NCBI GenBank assembly: GCA_900545995.1
Contig: URBM01000048.1
Location: 1-13,066 of the forward strand
DNA: 13,066 nucleotides
Origin: an uncultured Collinsella sp.
Lineage (GTDB): Bacteria; Actinomycetota; Coriobacteriia; Coriobacteriales; Coriobacteriaceae
Direction: 5' to 3'
In this document: positions 1 to 7,332 of the stretch, piece after piece
How positions within the stretch are numbered: position 1 is the first letter of the stretch
Layout of the letters: each line of letters begins with the position of its first letter
Position numbers and translations under genes: made by a program
Notes under the pieces: generated by a model
What the model was told of the DNA's origin: nothing
The model's database searches: none
The model's input: only the letters and a program-made list of their open reading frames with translations

Positions 1-1148
1 GCCTGGCCCATCTTGTCGTCCATGTCGCGGGCGTGGGGCACCTTTTTGGCGATGTCGGCGGCGTGTGCGGCGATCTTGGTGGCCATGAGGCCGTCGAGCA
101 CGTCCTGGGCGTTGGGCAGGCACAAGTGCTCGGCCGGCGTCACGTAGCACAGGAAGTCGGCGCCGGAGCTGGCGGAGATAGCGCCGCCGATGGCAGCGGT
201 GATGTGGTCGTAGCCCACGCCGATATCGGTCACCAGCGGCCCGAGCACATAGAACGGGGCGTTGTGGCACAGGCGCTTCTGCAGTTTCATGTTGGCGGCG
301 ATCTCGTCGAGCGCCATGTGGCCCGGACCCTCGACCATAACCTGGACGCCGGCGGCCCATGCGCGCTTGCACAGCTTGCCCAGCTCGATCATCTCGGCGG
401 TCTCGGTGGCGTCGTTGGAGTCGTAGAGGCAGCCCGGGCGACAGGAGTCGCCGAGCGAAATCGTCACGTCGTACTCGTGGCAGATTTCGAGCAGCTCGTC
501 GTAGAACTCATAGAACGGGTTCTCGTTACCGGTGACCTCCATCCAGCCAAACAGCAGCGAGCCGCCGCGGCTCACGATGTTCATGAGGCGGCCGGTCTCC
601 TTAAAGGTCTTTGTGACCGACTTGTTGATGCCGCAGTGGATGGTCATAAAGTCCACGCCGTCCTCGGCGTGCGCGCGCACGACCTCGAACAGGTCGTCCT
701 TGGTAAGCTTGACCAGCGGCTTTTCCATGTAGCCGATGGCGTCGTACATGGGGACGGTACCTACCATGAGCGGCGTCTCGTCGATGAGCTGCTGGCGGAA
801 CTGGCGCGTCTTGCCCGAGTTGGAGAGGTCCATGATGGCGTCGGCGCCAAAGTCCTCGGCGATCTTGACCTTCTTCCATTCCTCGGCGGCATCGGCCTTG
901 TCGCCCGAGATGCCCAAGTTCACGTTGACCTTGGTGGACAGGCCCTCACCGACGCCAAAGGCGCGCATGCCTTTTTTGATGTGCACGATGTTGGCAGGAA
1001 TGGCGATGCGGCCGTCGGCCACGCGCTCGCGGATGTACTCGGGGTCGCGATGCTCGCGCTCGGCGACCTCCTTCATCTGCGGTGTGATCTGCCCGGCGCG
1101 GGCGAAGTCGATTTGCGTGACGAGCTTGGGCTCGGTCTGTGTGCTCAT
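1..1148 (-). CDS. thiC: Phosphomethylpyrimidine synthase ThiC (3' end cut by window edge)
   Basis: ThiC is a radical-SAM enzyme that converts 5-aminoimidazole ribotide to HMP phosphate, the pyrimidine half of thiamine. The minus-strand frame opens at ATG 1148 (MSTQTEPKLV) and stays open to the window edge, giving about 382 residues. Recognisable ThiC segments in order are IPANIVHIKKG, GEGLSTKVNVNLGISGD, DAIMDLSNSG, GVDFMTIHCG, SRGGSLLFGWM, TISLGDSCRPGC, VQVMVEGPGHM and PFYVLGPLVTDIGVGYDHI. The N-terminus is short, as in the roughly 430-residue form common in anaerobes, so the long N-terminal extension of proteobacterial and plant ThiC is absent. The C-terminal CX2CX4C cluster-binding motif should lie beyond position 1 and cannot be checked. 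The start is fixed by AAGGGAG at 1157-1163 on the minus strand, 8 nt from the ATG and inside the TPP riboswitch, which is the expected regulator. Confidence 0.96.
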   Translation of the reverse strand, partial: MSTQTEPKLVTQIDFARAGQITPQMKEVAEREHRDPEYIRERVADGRIAIPANIVHIKKGMRAFGVGEGLSTKVNVNLGISGDKADAAEEWKKVKIAEDFGADAIMDLSNSGKTRQFRQQLIDETPLMVGTVPMYDAIGYMEKPLVKLTKDDLFEVVRAHAEDGVDFMTIHCGINKSVTKTFKETGRLMNIVSRGGSLLFGWMEVTGNENPFYEFYDELLEICHEYDVTISLGDSCRPGCLYDSNDATETAEMIELGKLCKRAWAAGVQVMVEGPGHMALDEIAANMKLQKRLCHNAPFYVLGPLVTDIGVGYDHITAAIGGAISASSGADFLCYVTPAEHLCLPNAQDVLDGLMATKIAAHAADIAKKVPHARDMDDKMGQ

Positions 1149-1152
1149 TGGC

Positions 1153-1247
1153 ACGGCTCCCTTCGTTGGCATTACCCATATCAGGTTTGCGGGTCAGGGC
1201 GGGCGCGCCCAATCTCAGCCTGCCGTCTTGTCCTGCAAGCCCCCCGT
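1153..1247 (-). promoter_or_regulatory. TPP riboswitch (THI element) controlling thiC translation
   Basis: Read on the minus strand, this stretch has both hallmark boxes of the TPP aptamer: GGCTGAGAT (complement of 1212-1220) and, at 1158-1186, ACCTGATATGGGTAATGCC followed by AACGAAGGGA. P1 can form from ACGG (1244-1247) and CCGT (1153-1156), and P3 from GCTTGC/GCAGGC. A 10-nt palindrome GGGCGCGCCC (1201-1210) sits between P3 and the second box and may add a small extra hairpin. The aptamer ends only 4 nt before the thiC ATG, and the Shine-Dalgarno AAGGGAG is part of the conserved 3' strand. Ligand binding should therefore hide the ribosome binding site directly, with no separate expression platform. 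That mechanism is inferred; the aptamer call is firm. Confidence 0.95.
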
Positions 1248-1263
1248 TTATGTAATGGGCTCA

Positions 1264-1269
1264 AGTATA
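1264..1269 (-). promoter_or_regulatory. Candidate -10 element of the thiC riboswitch transcript
   Basis: TATACT on the minus strand lies about 17 nt before the 5' strand of riboswitch P1, so a start near 1257 would give a transcript beginning almost directly with the aptamer. No convincing -35 is seen at 16-18 bp spacing, so this rests on position and the -10 match only. Confidence 0.35.
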
Positions 1270-1319
1270 GCTCGAATGGGTACGATTGGCCTAACGAGCG
1301 TGCCTGTGGGGAGGCGAAC

Positions 1320-1841
1320 ATGGAAGACAAGCATCTATATCGAGAGACGCAATGGGATGTATCGGCCGAGGAAAGCCGTGCGCACCATGGCCTTGTCGCG
1401 ATCGGTTTTGCGGTGCTTGCCGTGCTGGTGATTGCCTTTTGTATCTGGACGTTTGGTGGTCGCGGCGGCGCTGCATGGGAGTTCGAGGCTGATGATAGCC
1501 TACCGATTATGACGGTGAGGAGTACTGGCGGTAATGCCAATACGCTCGCCGTTCCGGGCGATTATTGGTACCCGTGCGATGAGTTTGTGCAGTTGCAGCT
1601 GAGTGGTGGGTCTATTCCTGGTGAGGAAATCGAACGCGTGACGTATGATGCGACGTTCAAAACGTTGACGGTGAAGCTCAAAGATCAAGGGGATGTGCCC
1701 ACGACGATGGATATCGCGCTGACGGAATGGCGCCTGGAGCCCCCGTCGGGTGTTGCGGTGTCCGAGGTCGAGCACGTCAAGATTGTCTATCAGGACGGTT
1801 CGACAAACGGGATTGCAAAGGCCGACGGTCTAGCAGAATAG
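1320..1841 (+). CDS. Unrecognised 173-aa protein with a single N-terminal membrane anchor
   Basis: I do not recognise this family. The ATG at 1320 follows GGGGAGG (1308-1314) at good spacing. The same frame is open far upstream, but that part runs antisense to thiC and is not coding. The protein has a charged N-terminus of about 24 residues (MEDKHLYRETQWDVSAEE), one strongly hydrophobic helix at about residues 24-45 (GLVAIGFAVLAVLVIAFCIW), a Gly-rich linker (FGGRGGAAW), then about 120 residues of mixed polar sequence probably forming beta strands outside the membrane. It contains YWYPCDEF with one cysteine and no lipobox. The topology fits a cytoplasm-in, domain-out anchored protein. It diverges from thiC and converges on yaaA with no partner gene, so the context gives no function. 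Confidence 0.82.
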   Translation: MEDKHLYRETQWDVSAEESRAHHGLVAIGFAVLAVLVIAFCIWTFGGRGGAAWEFEADDSLPIMTVRSTGGNANTLAVPGDYWYPCDEFVQLQLSGGSIPGEEIERVTYDATFKTLTVKLKDQGDVPTTMDIALTEWRLEPPSGVAVSEVEHVKIVYQDGSTNGIAKADGLAE

Positions 1842-1866
1842 GTGTCGAGCCTAGCAGCCAATTCAT

Positions 1867-1932
1867 AAAAGTTGCGGTGGAATAGTTCCTGATTGTGCGA
1901 AAAAGGCTCAAATAGGAATTATTCCACCGCAA
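1867..1932 (-). terminator. Long hairpin between convergent genes, probable yaaA terminator; repeat-family copy 1
   Basis: Arms 1872-1890 and 1914-1932 are 19-bp inverted repeats with one non-identical position, which is a G-U pair in plus-strand RNA. The loop is 23 nt. Read on the minus strand, the stem is followed by TTTT (1867-1870), which suits termination of yaaA, whose stop lies 43 nt upstream. It may also stop plus-strand transcription of the 173-aa gene, although no U-run follows on that strand. The outer stem TTGCGGTGGAATA recurs in the hairpin at 2807-2871. Confidence 0.7.
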
Positions 1933-1975
1933 GTTATATAGAGAAGGCTGAGCGGGTCAGTGTTGGGTGCCGGCT

Positions 1976-2785
1976 CTAGAGCATCTGTTCGTTGATGAAC
2001 ATGAGGGTGCCTAGGTATGAGAGCTCGGGGACGTGGCGATAGCCGATGTTGAATGCGGTAAGTTCGCTTGCATCCTCGAGCTTGTTTTCTGCCATCCACC
2101 GCACCATGGAGCCGCGCGCCTTTTTGCTGGCGGTCGACCGTTGGATGGGCTTCCCGTTGCGGATACCCTCGCCAAAGAGGCACGTGACGGTTGTGGCGTC
2201 GCCCGCGAGGTGGGGCAGAACGGCTTTGGCATACTCTACGCTGGCGAGGTTGACGATCGTGGTGTTTGAACCTGCCGGGGCGATAGCCCGCGCGAGCTTA
2301 TCGCTCCAAAATGCGTAGAGGCCTCGGGCACCGTCGACGACAAGCTTCGCGCCCATCTCCAGCCGATACGGTTCGACGGCATGAAAGGGACGAACGCACC
2401 CGTAGAGGCCGGAGAGGATCCACAGATGGTCTTGCAGCCATGCGAGCTGCGCGGAATCCATCACCTCGGGTGCCATGCTCTGGTATTGAATGCCGTGATA
2501 GGACATGGCGGCAGGGGAGAGGTGACGGGCGAGTGCGGGATTGTCGAGATCGCCGCTTTTCAGGATGGGCCCGAACTCATGCAGGGTGTTGAGGCAAGGT
2601 CCCAGCAGTTTGTCACTCACGTTCCACAGCGCCTGCAGGCCGCCGCTGCCTTCATTCCGCTCGATATCTAGCAGTGCGCGGTGGAGGCGAGCCGTCTCGC
2701 GCACAAAGGGTGGGATGCCCAGGACTTCAAAAGCATCTTGGGCCGCGCGCATCTGCTTGGCGGGCGAAATGATGACCTGCAGCAT
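1976..2785 (-). CDS. yaaA: Peroxide stress resistance protein YaaA (DUF328/UPF0246)
   Basis: The 269-residue protein matches the YaaA family, which in E. coli is about 258 aa and limits free iron and oxidative DNA damage during hydrogen peroxide stress. Family segments in order are the N-terminal VIISPAKQM, SDKLLGPCLNTLHEF, HLWILSGLYGCVRPF, EPYRLEMGAKL, GLYAFWSDKL, TIVNLASVEYAKAV and near the C-terminus KKARGSMVRWMAENKL and LTAFNIGYRH. The ATG at 2785 is preceded by GAGGAGA and starts directly with the family N-terminus; longer versions of the frame add no homologous sequence. The gene sits alone between two long hairpins of related sequence and follows the aminopeptidase gene on the same strand across an apparent terminator, so it probably has its own promoter in or near the hairpin. 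No OxyR or PerR site was recognised. Confidence 0.93.
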   Translation of the reverse strand: MLQVIISPAKQMRAAQDAFEVLGIPPFVRETARLHRALLDIERNEGSGGLQALWNVSDKLLGPCLNTLHEFGPILKSGDLDNPALARHLSPAAMSYHGIQYQSMAPEVMDSAQLAWLQDHLWILSGLYGCVRPFHAVEPYRLEMGAKLVVDGARGLYAFWSDKLARAIAPAGSNTTIVNLASVEYAKAVLPHLAGDATTVTCLFGEGIRNGKPIQRSTASKKARGSMVRWMAENKLEDASELTAFNIGYRHVPELSYLGTLMFINEQML

Positions 2786-2800
2786 GGGCTCTCCTCTGCC

Positions 2801-2871
2801 AAAAAAGTTGCGGTGGAATACGGTCTGTTTTGGCTGTTTATGGGCCAGTTTAGTCCGTATTTCACCGCAAC
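2801..2871 (-). terminator. Intrinsic terminator of the aminopeptidase gene; repeat-family copy 2
   Basis: Arms 2807-2826 and 2852-2871 form a 20-bp inverted repeat with two non-identical positions and a 25-nt loop that can form a small TGGC/GCCA inner stem. On the minus strand the stem is followed at once by TTTTTT (2801-2806), a typical intrinsic terminator layout, starting 15 nt after the aminopeptidase stop. The outer stem repeats the TTGCGGTGGAATA sequence of the hairpin at 1872-1932, whereas the inner stem differs but stays complementary. Confidence 0.8.
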
Positions 2872-2885
2872 TGATGAAGGGTTGG

Positions 2886-4283
2886 TTAGGCTCGCTCGAT
2901 GAAGGCCTTGTAACCGCGATATGCCTCGTAGATGTCGGCCTTGTTGGCGACCTCCCACAGGGCGTGCATGGACAGGACGGCAACGCCGGAGTCGATGACG
3001 TTCATGCCGTACTTGGCCATGATGTAGGCGATGGTGCCGCCGCCACCAGCGTTGACGCGGCCGAGCTCGCAGGTCTGGAAGTCCACGCCGGCCTCGTCCA
3101 TGATGTCGCGGACGAGGGCCACATACTCGGCGTCGGCGTCGTTAGAGCCGCCCTTGCCGCGGCTGCCCGTGTACTTGTTAAAGCACAGGCCGCGACCCAT
3201 GAAGGCGGCGTTCTTGGTCTCGAACTTGCCGGCATAGCCCGGGTCGAAGCCGGCGGACACGTCGGAGGAGAGCATACGGCTGCGGGCGAGCGCGCGGCGC
3301 AGAGCCAGCGGGCTGTCCTCGCCGGCGAGCATCATGATCTCGGCGACGGTGTTCTCGAAGAAGCGACTCGTCATGCCGGTGGCACCCACGGAACCGATCT
3401 CCTCCTTGTCGACGATGAGCGTGATGCTCGTGCGCTCCACGTTGGTGACGTTGATCTGGGCGAGCATGGAGGGGTAGGCACAGACGCGGTCGTCATGGCC
3501 ATAGCCCAGAATCATGGAGCGGTCGAGGCCCATGTCGCGGGCGGGGCCGGCGGGCACGACCTCGATCTCGGCGGAGAGGAAGTCCTCCTCCTCGACGTCG
3601 TACTGCTCCTTGAGGATATCCAGGAACATCTGCTTGACGGGCTCCTTGGGGGCGTCCTTGTCGTCCTCATCGAACTTGACGGGACGGCCGCCCACGATCA
3701 CGTCGAGGATCTCGGCGTCGACGGCGTCTTTGGCAGGCTTAGACATCTGCTCGCTCGAGAGATGGATCAGCAGGTCGGAGATGGTAAAGACCGGATCGTC
3801 CGCCTTGTCGCCGATATTGATGTCGACGGTGGTACCGTCCTTTTTGCAGATGACGCCCACGAGTGCGAGCGGGGAGGCTACCCAGTGGTAGCTCTTGACG
3901 CCGCCGTAGTAGTGCGTGTCGAGATAAGCCATGTCGCCGGCCTCGAAGGCGGGGTTCTGCTTGAGGTCCAGGCGCGGCGAGTCCACGTGCGCGCCCAGGA
4001 TGTTAAAGCCCTGTTCGAGCGGGGCGGTGCCCAGATTGACGAGCATAAGGTCCTTGCCGTGGTTAGCGGCATACACCTTGTCGCCTGCCTTAAGCTCGCG
4101 GCCTGCGGCGATTACGGTCTCCAGGTCGACGTATCCCGCCTCCTCGGCCATCTTGATGCCGGCCTTGACGCACAGGCGCTCGGTCTTGTTCTCACTCAAA
4201 AACTGCTTATAGCCGCGGCAAAGCTCCTCGAGCTCCTCGATTTGCTGTGGCGTGTACTTTTTCCATGCGCAGGGACGCTCCAT
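2886..4283 (-). CDS. M18-family zinc aminopeptidase (aminopeptidase I / aspartyl aminopeptidase type)
   Basis: A cytosolic di-zinc exopeptidase that removes N-terminal residues from peptides, 465 aa, usual for bacterial M18 enzymes. The metal and catalytic residues expected from the family are in place: H99 in GAHVDSPRLDL, D264 in YGHDDRVCAY, E294/E295 in DKEEIGSVGATG, D341 in SSDVSAGFDPGY and H440 in LSMHALWEVA. GSRGKGGSND at about 373-382 is also typical. The start at ATG 4283 follows AAAGGAG with 8 nt spacing and gives MERPCAWKKYTPQQ; the frame continues upstream only antisense to polA. The gene diverges from polA, and its probable -10 lies inside a perfect inverted repeat. A signal peptide is absent. 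Substrate preference (acidic versus broad) cannot be read from sequence. Confidence 0.94.
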   Translation of the reverse strand: MERPCAWKKYTPQQIEELEELCRGYKQFLSENKTERLCVKAGIKMAEEAGYVDLETVIAAGRELKAGDKVYAANHGKDLMLVNLGTAPLEQGFNILGAHVDSPRLDLKQNPAFEAGDMAYLDTHYYGGVKSYHWVASPLALVGVICKKDGTTVDINIGDKADDPVFTISDLLIHLSSEQMSKPAKDAVDAEILDVIVGGRPVKFDEDDKDAPKEPVKQMFLDILKEQYDVEEEDFLSAEIEVVPAGPARDMGLDRSMILGYGHDDRVCAYPSMLAQINVTNVERTSITLIVDKEEIGSVGATGMTSRFFENTVAEIMMLAGEDSPLALRRALARSRMLSSDVSAGFDPGYAGKFETKNAAFMGRGLCFNKYTGSRGKGGSNDADAEYVALVRDIMDEAGVDFQTCELGRVNAGGGGTIAYIMAKYGMNVIDSGVAVLSMHALWEVANKADIYEAYRGYKAFIERA

Positions 4284-4322
4284 GACGCAGGCTCCTTTCG
4301 GATCGATCGTGCTGGTTGATGT

Positions 4323-4357
4323 ACCGTGAGCCATCGTATCACGCGCGGGCTCACGGT
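4323..4357. promoter_or_regulatory. Perfect 10-bp inverted repeat bracketing the aminopeptidase -10 element; candidate operator
   Basis: Arms ACCGTGAGCC (4323-4332) and GGCTCACGGT (4348-4357) are perfectly complementary with a 15-bp spacer. On the minus strand the spacer holds TGATACGAT, an extended -10 (TACGAT, complement of 4333-4338). Transcription toward the aminopeptidase would start near 4326, inside one arm, so the complete hairpin would not be in that mRNA. This points to a DNA-level operator more than an RNA structure. No -35 match was found. Confidence 0.5.
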
Positions 4358-4449
4358 GGCGGGGGAGCTTGATGTGAGGTGGCCGCGGGGCGGGGAGCGT
4401 GTAAACTGGAGTGAGCAAACCGTGCCCAGCCCAAAGCGAGGTATTCAAT

Positions 4450-7197
4450 ATGTCTGACAAGCGCCGCACCTTTGCCGTTATCGACGGCAACTCGCTCATG
4501 CATCGCGCCTTCCACGCCGTGCCGCCGACCATGAACGCGCCGGACGGTCGCCCCACCAACGCGATCTTTGGCTTTCTGAACATGTTTCTCAAGATGATCG
4601 ATGCCTTTAACCCCGACGGCGTCGTCGTGGCGTTTGACAAGGGTAAACCGCGCGTGCGCATGGAGATGCTGCCGCAGTATAAGGCGCAACGCCCGCCCAT
4701 GGACCCCGATCTGCATGCGCAGTTCCCTATGATTAAGGAGCTGCTCGCCGCGCTCAACGTGCCGATTCTGCAGTCCGAGGGCTGGGAAGGCGATGACATC
4801 CTGGGAACCATGGCGCGCCTGGGTGAGGAGGCCGGCTGCGACATGCTACTGGTGACCGGCGACCGCGACATGTATCAACTCGTGACCGAGCACGTCAACG
4901 TGGTCTCGACCCGCAAGGGCCTGTCCGACGTGGCGATTATGACGCCCGAGAGCGTGGACGACCTGTATCACGGCATTACGCCGGCGCTCGTGCCCGATTT
5001 TTACGGTCTAAAGGGCGATACGTCCGACAACATCCCCGGTGTACCGGGCATCGGTCCCAAAAAGGCGAGTGCGCTCATTGCGAAGTACGGTAGCCTGGAC
5101 GAAGTCATCGCGCATGCCGATGAGGTCAAGGGCAAGATGGGCGAGAACCTGCGTGCACACATCGATGACGCACTACTGAGCCGCAAGGTTGCGACAATTC
5201 GCACCGATGCGCCCGTCGAGCTCGACTTTGAGGCGACGTCCTTCCCGGCGTTTTCTGCCGATGAGGTTTCCGCGGCGCTGGGTACGCTTGGTATCACCGC
5301 CATGCAGAACCGTTTCTTGGCGCTGATCGGCGGCGAGGGCGGGGCTGCTGCCTCCAGTGTGTTTGAGATACCTGCTATGGTTCGCGCAGCCGCCGGCGAT
5401 GCCGACGCGCTTGGTGCCGTTGCGGCTGAGGTCTCCCGCGCGATTGATGCCGGCGAGTGGGTCGCCGCCGTGGTGGACGACGACAAGGAAGAGGGCGCGC
5501 TCTTTGGACTGACGCGCACGCTGTGGTTGGCGACGTCCAAGGGCCTGTTCGCGCTCGAGGAGGGCGACAGCTGTGCGGCGGCTGAGGTTGAGGGCTTCAA
5601 CTTCGTCCACGGCGTGATTGCCGGCGTGCTCGCGCGTCTGTTTATGGAGGGTCGCGTGGCGAGCCCGGATATGAAGGCGCTGTTGCACGAGCTTTCGCCC
5701 ATCGATTCTTCTGAGCCCGAGCTTATGGACCCGCTGGCAGTCGATTCCACGCGCATCTTCGATACCGTGGTTGCCGCCTACCTGCTGGATTCCGACCGCT
5801 CCGAGTTCGATGAGGCGTATCTGGCCGATACCTATCTGCAGATGGCGCTGCCTGCGGCGCGCGGTGCAGAGGGTGCCGGCGAGGACGCCCCCGCGCCCGC
5901 CGCTCGCACGGCGGCCTTAACGCTGGCGCTGGTCGCACCGCTGCGCGACCGCATGGCCCGTGAGAACGCCACCAACGTGTTCGACGGCATCGAGATGCCG
6001 CTTGTGCCGGTGCTTGCCAAGATGGAGCGCGCGGGCATGCTCGTAGACCCCGACCGTCTGCATAGTCTGTCCGAGGGCCTGGCGACCCAGATCACCGAGG
6101 TCGAGCGCAGCATTCGCGACCTGGCGGGTGACGAGACCTTTAATATTGGTAGTCCCATGCAGCTGTCGCATGTGCTCTTTGATGTGATGGGGCTTCCGAC
6201 CAAGGGCCTCAAGAAGACTAAGCGCGGCTACTATTCGACCAACGCCAAGGTGTTGAGCGACCTTGCGCGTGACCACGAAATCGTGCGTCTGATCTTGGAC
6301 TGGCGTGAGAAGTCTAAGATCAAGTCCACCTATCTGGATACGCTGGGCCCGCTACGCCGTGGTGACGGCCGTGTGCACACCACGTACAACCAGACCATCA
6401 CCGCGACGGGGCGTCTGTCTTCGAGCGACCCGAACCTGCAGAACATCCCGACGCGCTCGGAGCTGGGGCGTACCGTCAAGACGGCGTTTTCGGCAGGCGA
6501 GGGAAGCGTCTTTTTGGCGGTGGACTACTCGCAGATCGAGTTGCGTCTGCTGGCGCATCTCTCGGGTGACGAGCACTTGGTGCGCGCCTTTAACGAGGGC
6601 GAGGACTTCCATGCCGAGACGGCGGCGCGCGTGTTTGGAGTGCCGGTGTCCGAGGTGACACCCGACCTGCGCAGCCGCGCCAAGGCCGTGAACTTTGGCA
6701 TCGTGTATGGTCAGCAGGCCTACGGCCTGTCGCAGTCGCTGCATATCTCGATGGCCGAGGCGCGCGACATGATCGACCGCTACTACGAGGCCTACCCGGG
6801 CGTGCGTACGTTCCTCGACAACGTGGTGGCGCGCGCCAAGCAGACGGGCTACGCCGAGACCATGTACGGCCGCCGTCGTCATATTCCGGAGCTCAAGGCC
6901 AAAAATCCGCAACTCCGCGGTTTTGGCGAGCGCACGGCCATGAACCATCCCATGCAGGGAACCGCCGCCGACATCATCAAGATCGCGATGGCCCGCGTAA
7001 GCCGTCGCCTGGAAGAAGAAGGCTTTGCCGCCCACATGATTCTGCAGGTACACGACGAACTGGACTTTGAGTGCCCCGTCGACGAAGTCGAGCGCCTCAC
7101 CGCCATGGTCCGCGACGTCATGGAGCACGTAGTAGACCTCCGCGTACCGTTGATCGCCGAAGCCAGCACCGGCATAACCTGGGCCGACGCCAAATAG
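4450..7197 (+). CDS. polA: DNA polymerase I
   Basis: A 915-residue family-A DNA polymerase for Okazaki fragment processing and repair synthesis. The N-terminal 5'-nuclease domain (about 1-300) shows VIDGNSLMHRAF, VAFDKGKPRVRMEMLPQYK, EGWEGDDILG, LLVTGDRDMYQLV and the helix-hairpin-helix region GDTSDNIPGVPGIGPKKA. The C-terminal polymerase domain (about 520-915) has motif A DYSQIELRLLAHLSGD (about 692), motif B RSRAKAVNFGIVYGQQAYG (about 741-759) and motif C HDELDFE (868-874). The middle domain keeps the exonuclease fold outline (FDTVVAAYLLDSD) but lacks recognisable catalytic DxE, NxxxD and YxxxD motifs, so proofreading is probably absent, as in many Gram-positive Pol I enzymes. The start MSDKRRTFAVIDG follows GCGAGG with 8 nt spacing; an in-frame ATG 13 codons upstream gives no conserved sequence. 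A strong hairpin follows the stop. Confidence 0.97.
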   Translation: MSDKRRTFAVIDGNSLMHRAFHAVPPTMNAPDGRPTNAIFGFLNMFLKMIDAFNPDGVVVAFDKGKPRVRMEMLPQYKAQRPPMDPDLHAQFPMIKELLAALNVPILQSEGWEGDDILGTMARLGEEAGCDMLLVTGDRDMYQLVTEHVNVVSTRKGLSDVAIMTPESVDDLYHGITPALVPDFYGLKGDTSDNIPGVPGIGPKKASALIAKYGSLDEVIAHADEVKGKMGENLRAHIDDALLSRKVATIRTDAPVELDFEATSFPAFSADEVSAALGTLGITAMQNRFLALIGGEGGAAASSVFEIPAMVRAAAGDADALGAVAAEVSRAIDAGEWVAAVVDDDKEEGALFGLTRTLWLATSKGLFALEEGDSCAAAEVEGFNFVHGVIAGVLARLFMEGRVASPDMKALLHELSPIDSSEPELMDPLAVDSTRIFDTVVAAYLLDSDRSEFDEAYLADTYLQMALPAARGAEGAGEDAPAPAARTAALTLALVAPLRDRMARENATNVFDGIEMPLVPVLAKMERAGMLVDPDRLHSLSEGLATQITEVERSIRDLAGDETFNIGSPMQLSHVLFDVMGLPTKGLKKTKRGYYSTNAKVLSDLARDHEIVRLILDWREKSKIKSTYLDTLGPLRRGDGRVHTTYNQTITATGRLSSSDPNLQNIPTRSELGRTVKTAFSAGEGSVFLAVDYSQIELRLLAHLSGDEHLVRAFNEGEDFHAETAARVFGVPVSEVTPDLRSRAKAVNFGIVYGQQAYGLSQSLHISMAEARDMIDRYYEAYPGVRTFLDNVVARAKQTGYAETMYGRRRHIPELKAKNPQLRGFGERTAMNHPMQGTAADIIKIAMARVSRRLEEEGFAAHMILQVHDELDFECPVDEVERLTAMVRDVMEHVVDLRVPLIAEASTGITWADAK

Positions 7198-7230
7198 GGA
7201 AGCGCCCACAGTTCCAAAGTAACCAAACCA

Positions 7231-7264
7231 GAAGGGGGCTCCTTGCCAACAAGGAGCCCCCTTC
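7231..7264 (+). terminator. Stem-loop terminator downstream of polA
   Basis: Perfect 15-bp arms (7231-7245 and 7250-7264, core GGGGGCTCCTTG) with a CCAA loop, 33 nt after the polA stop. The following sequence (ATCCAAATAT) has no real U-run, so termination may rely on stem strength or on downstream structure. Confidence 0.72.
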
Positions 7265-7332
7265 ATCCAAATATATTCAGCTAAGTATCTAGACACTCAA
7301 GACGCCATCTAGGCGACATGAACGAATATGTA

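Noticed and set aside
33..1319. Long plus-strand open frame continuous with the 173-aa gene
   Set aside because: It is antisense to thiC, whose minus-strand protein is clearly conserved. The ribosome binding site and membrane helix support a start at 1320.
2541..4319. 592-codon plus-strand open frame
   Set aside because: It is the antisense of the M18 aminopeptidase. Its composition (runs of V, L, G, D, H) is typical of a shadow frame in GC-rich DNA, and the minus strand carries all the metal-binding motifs.
6352..7296. 314-codon minus-strand open frame over the end of polA
   Set aside because: It runs through the polA terminator hairpin and is antisense to the conserved polymerase motifs B and C.
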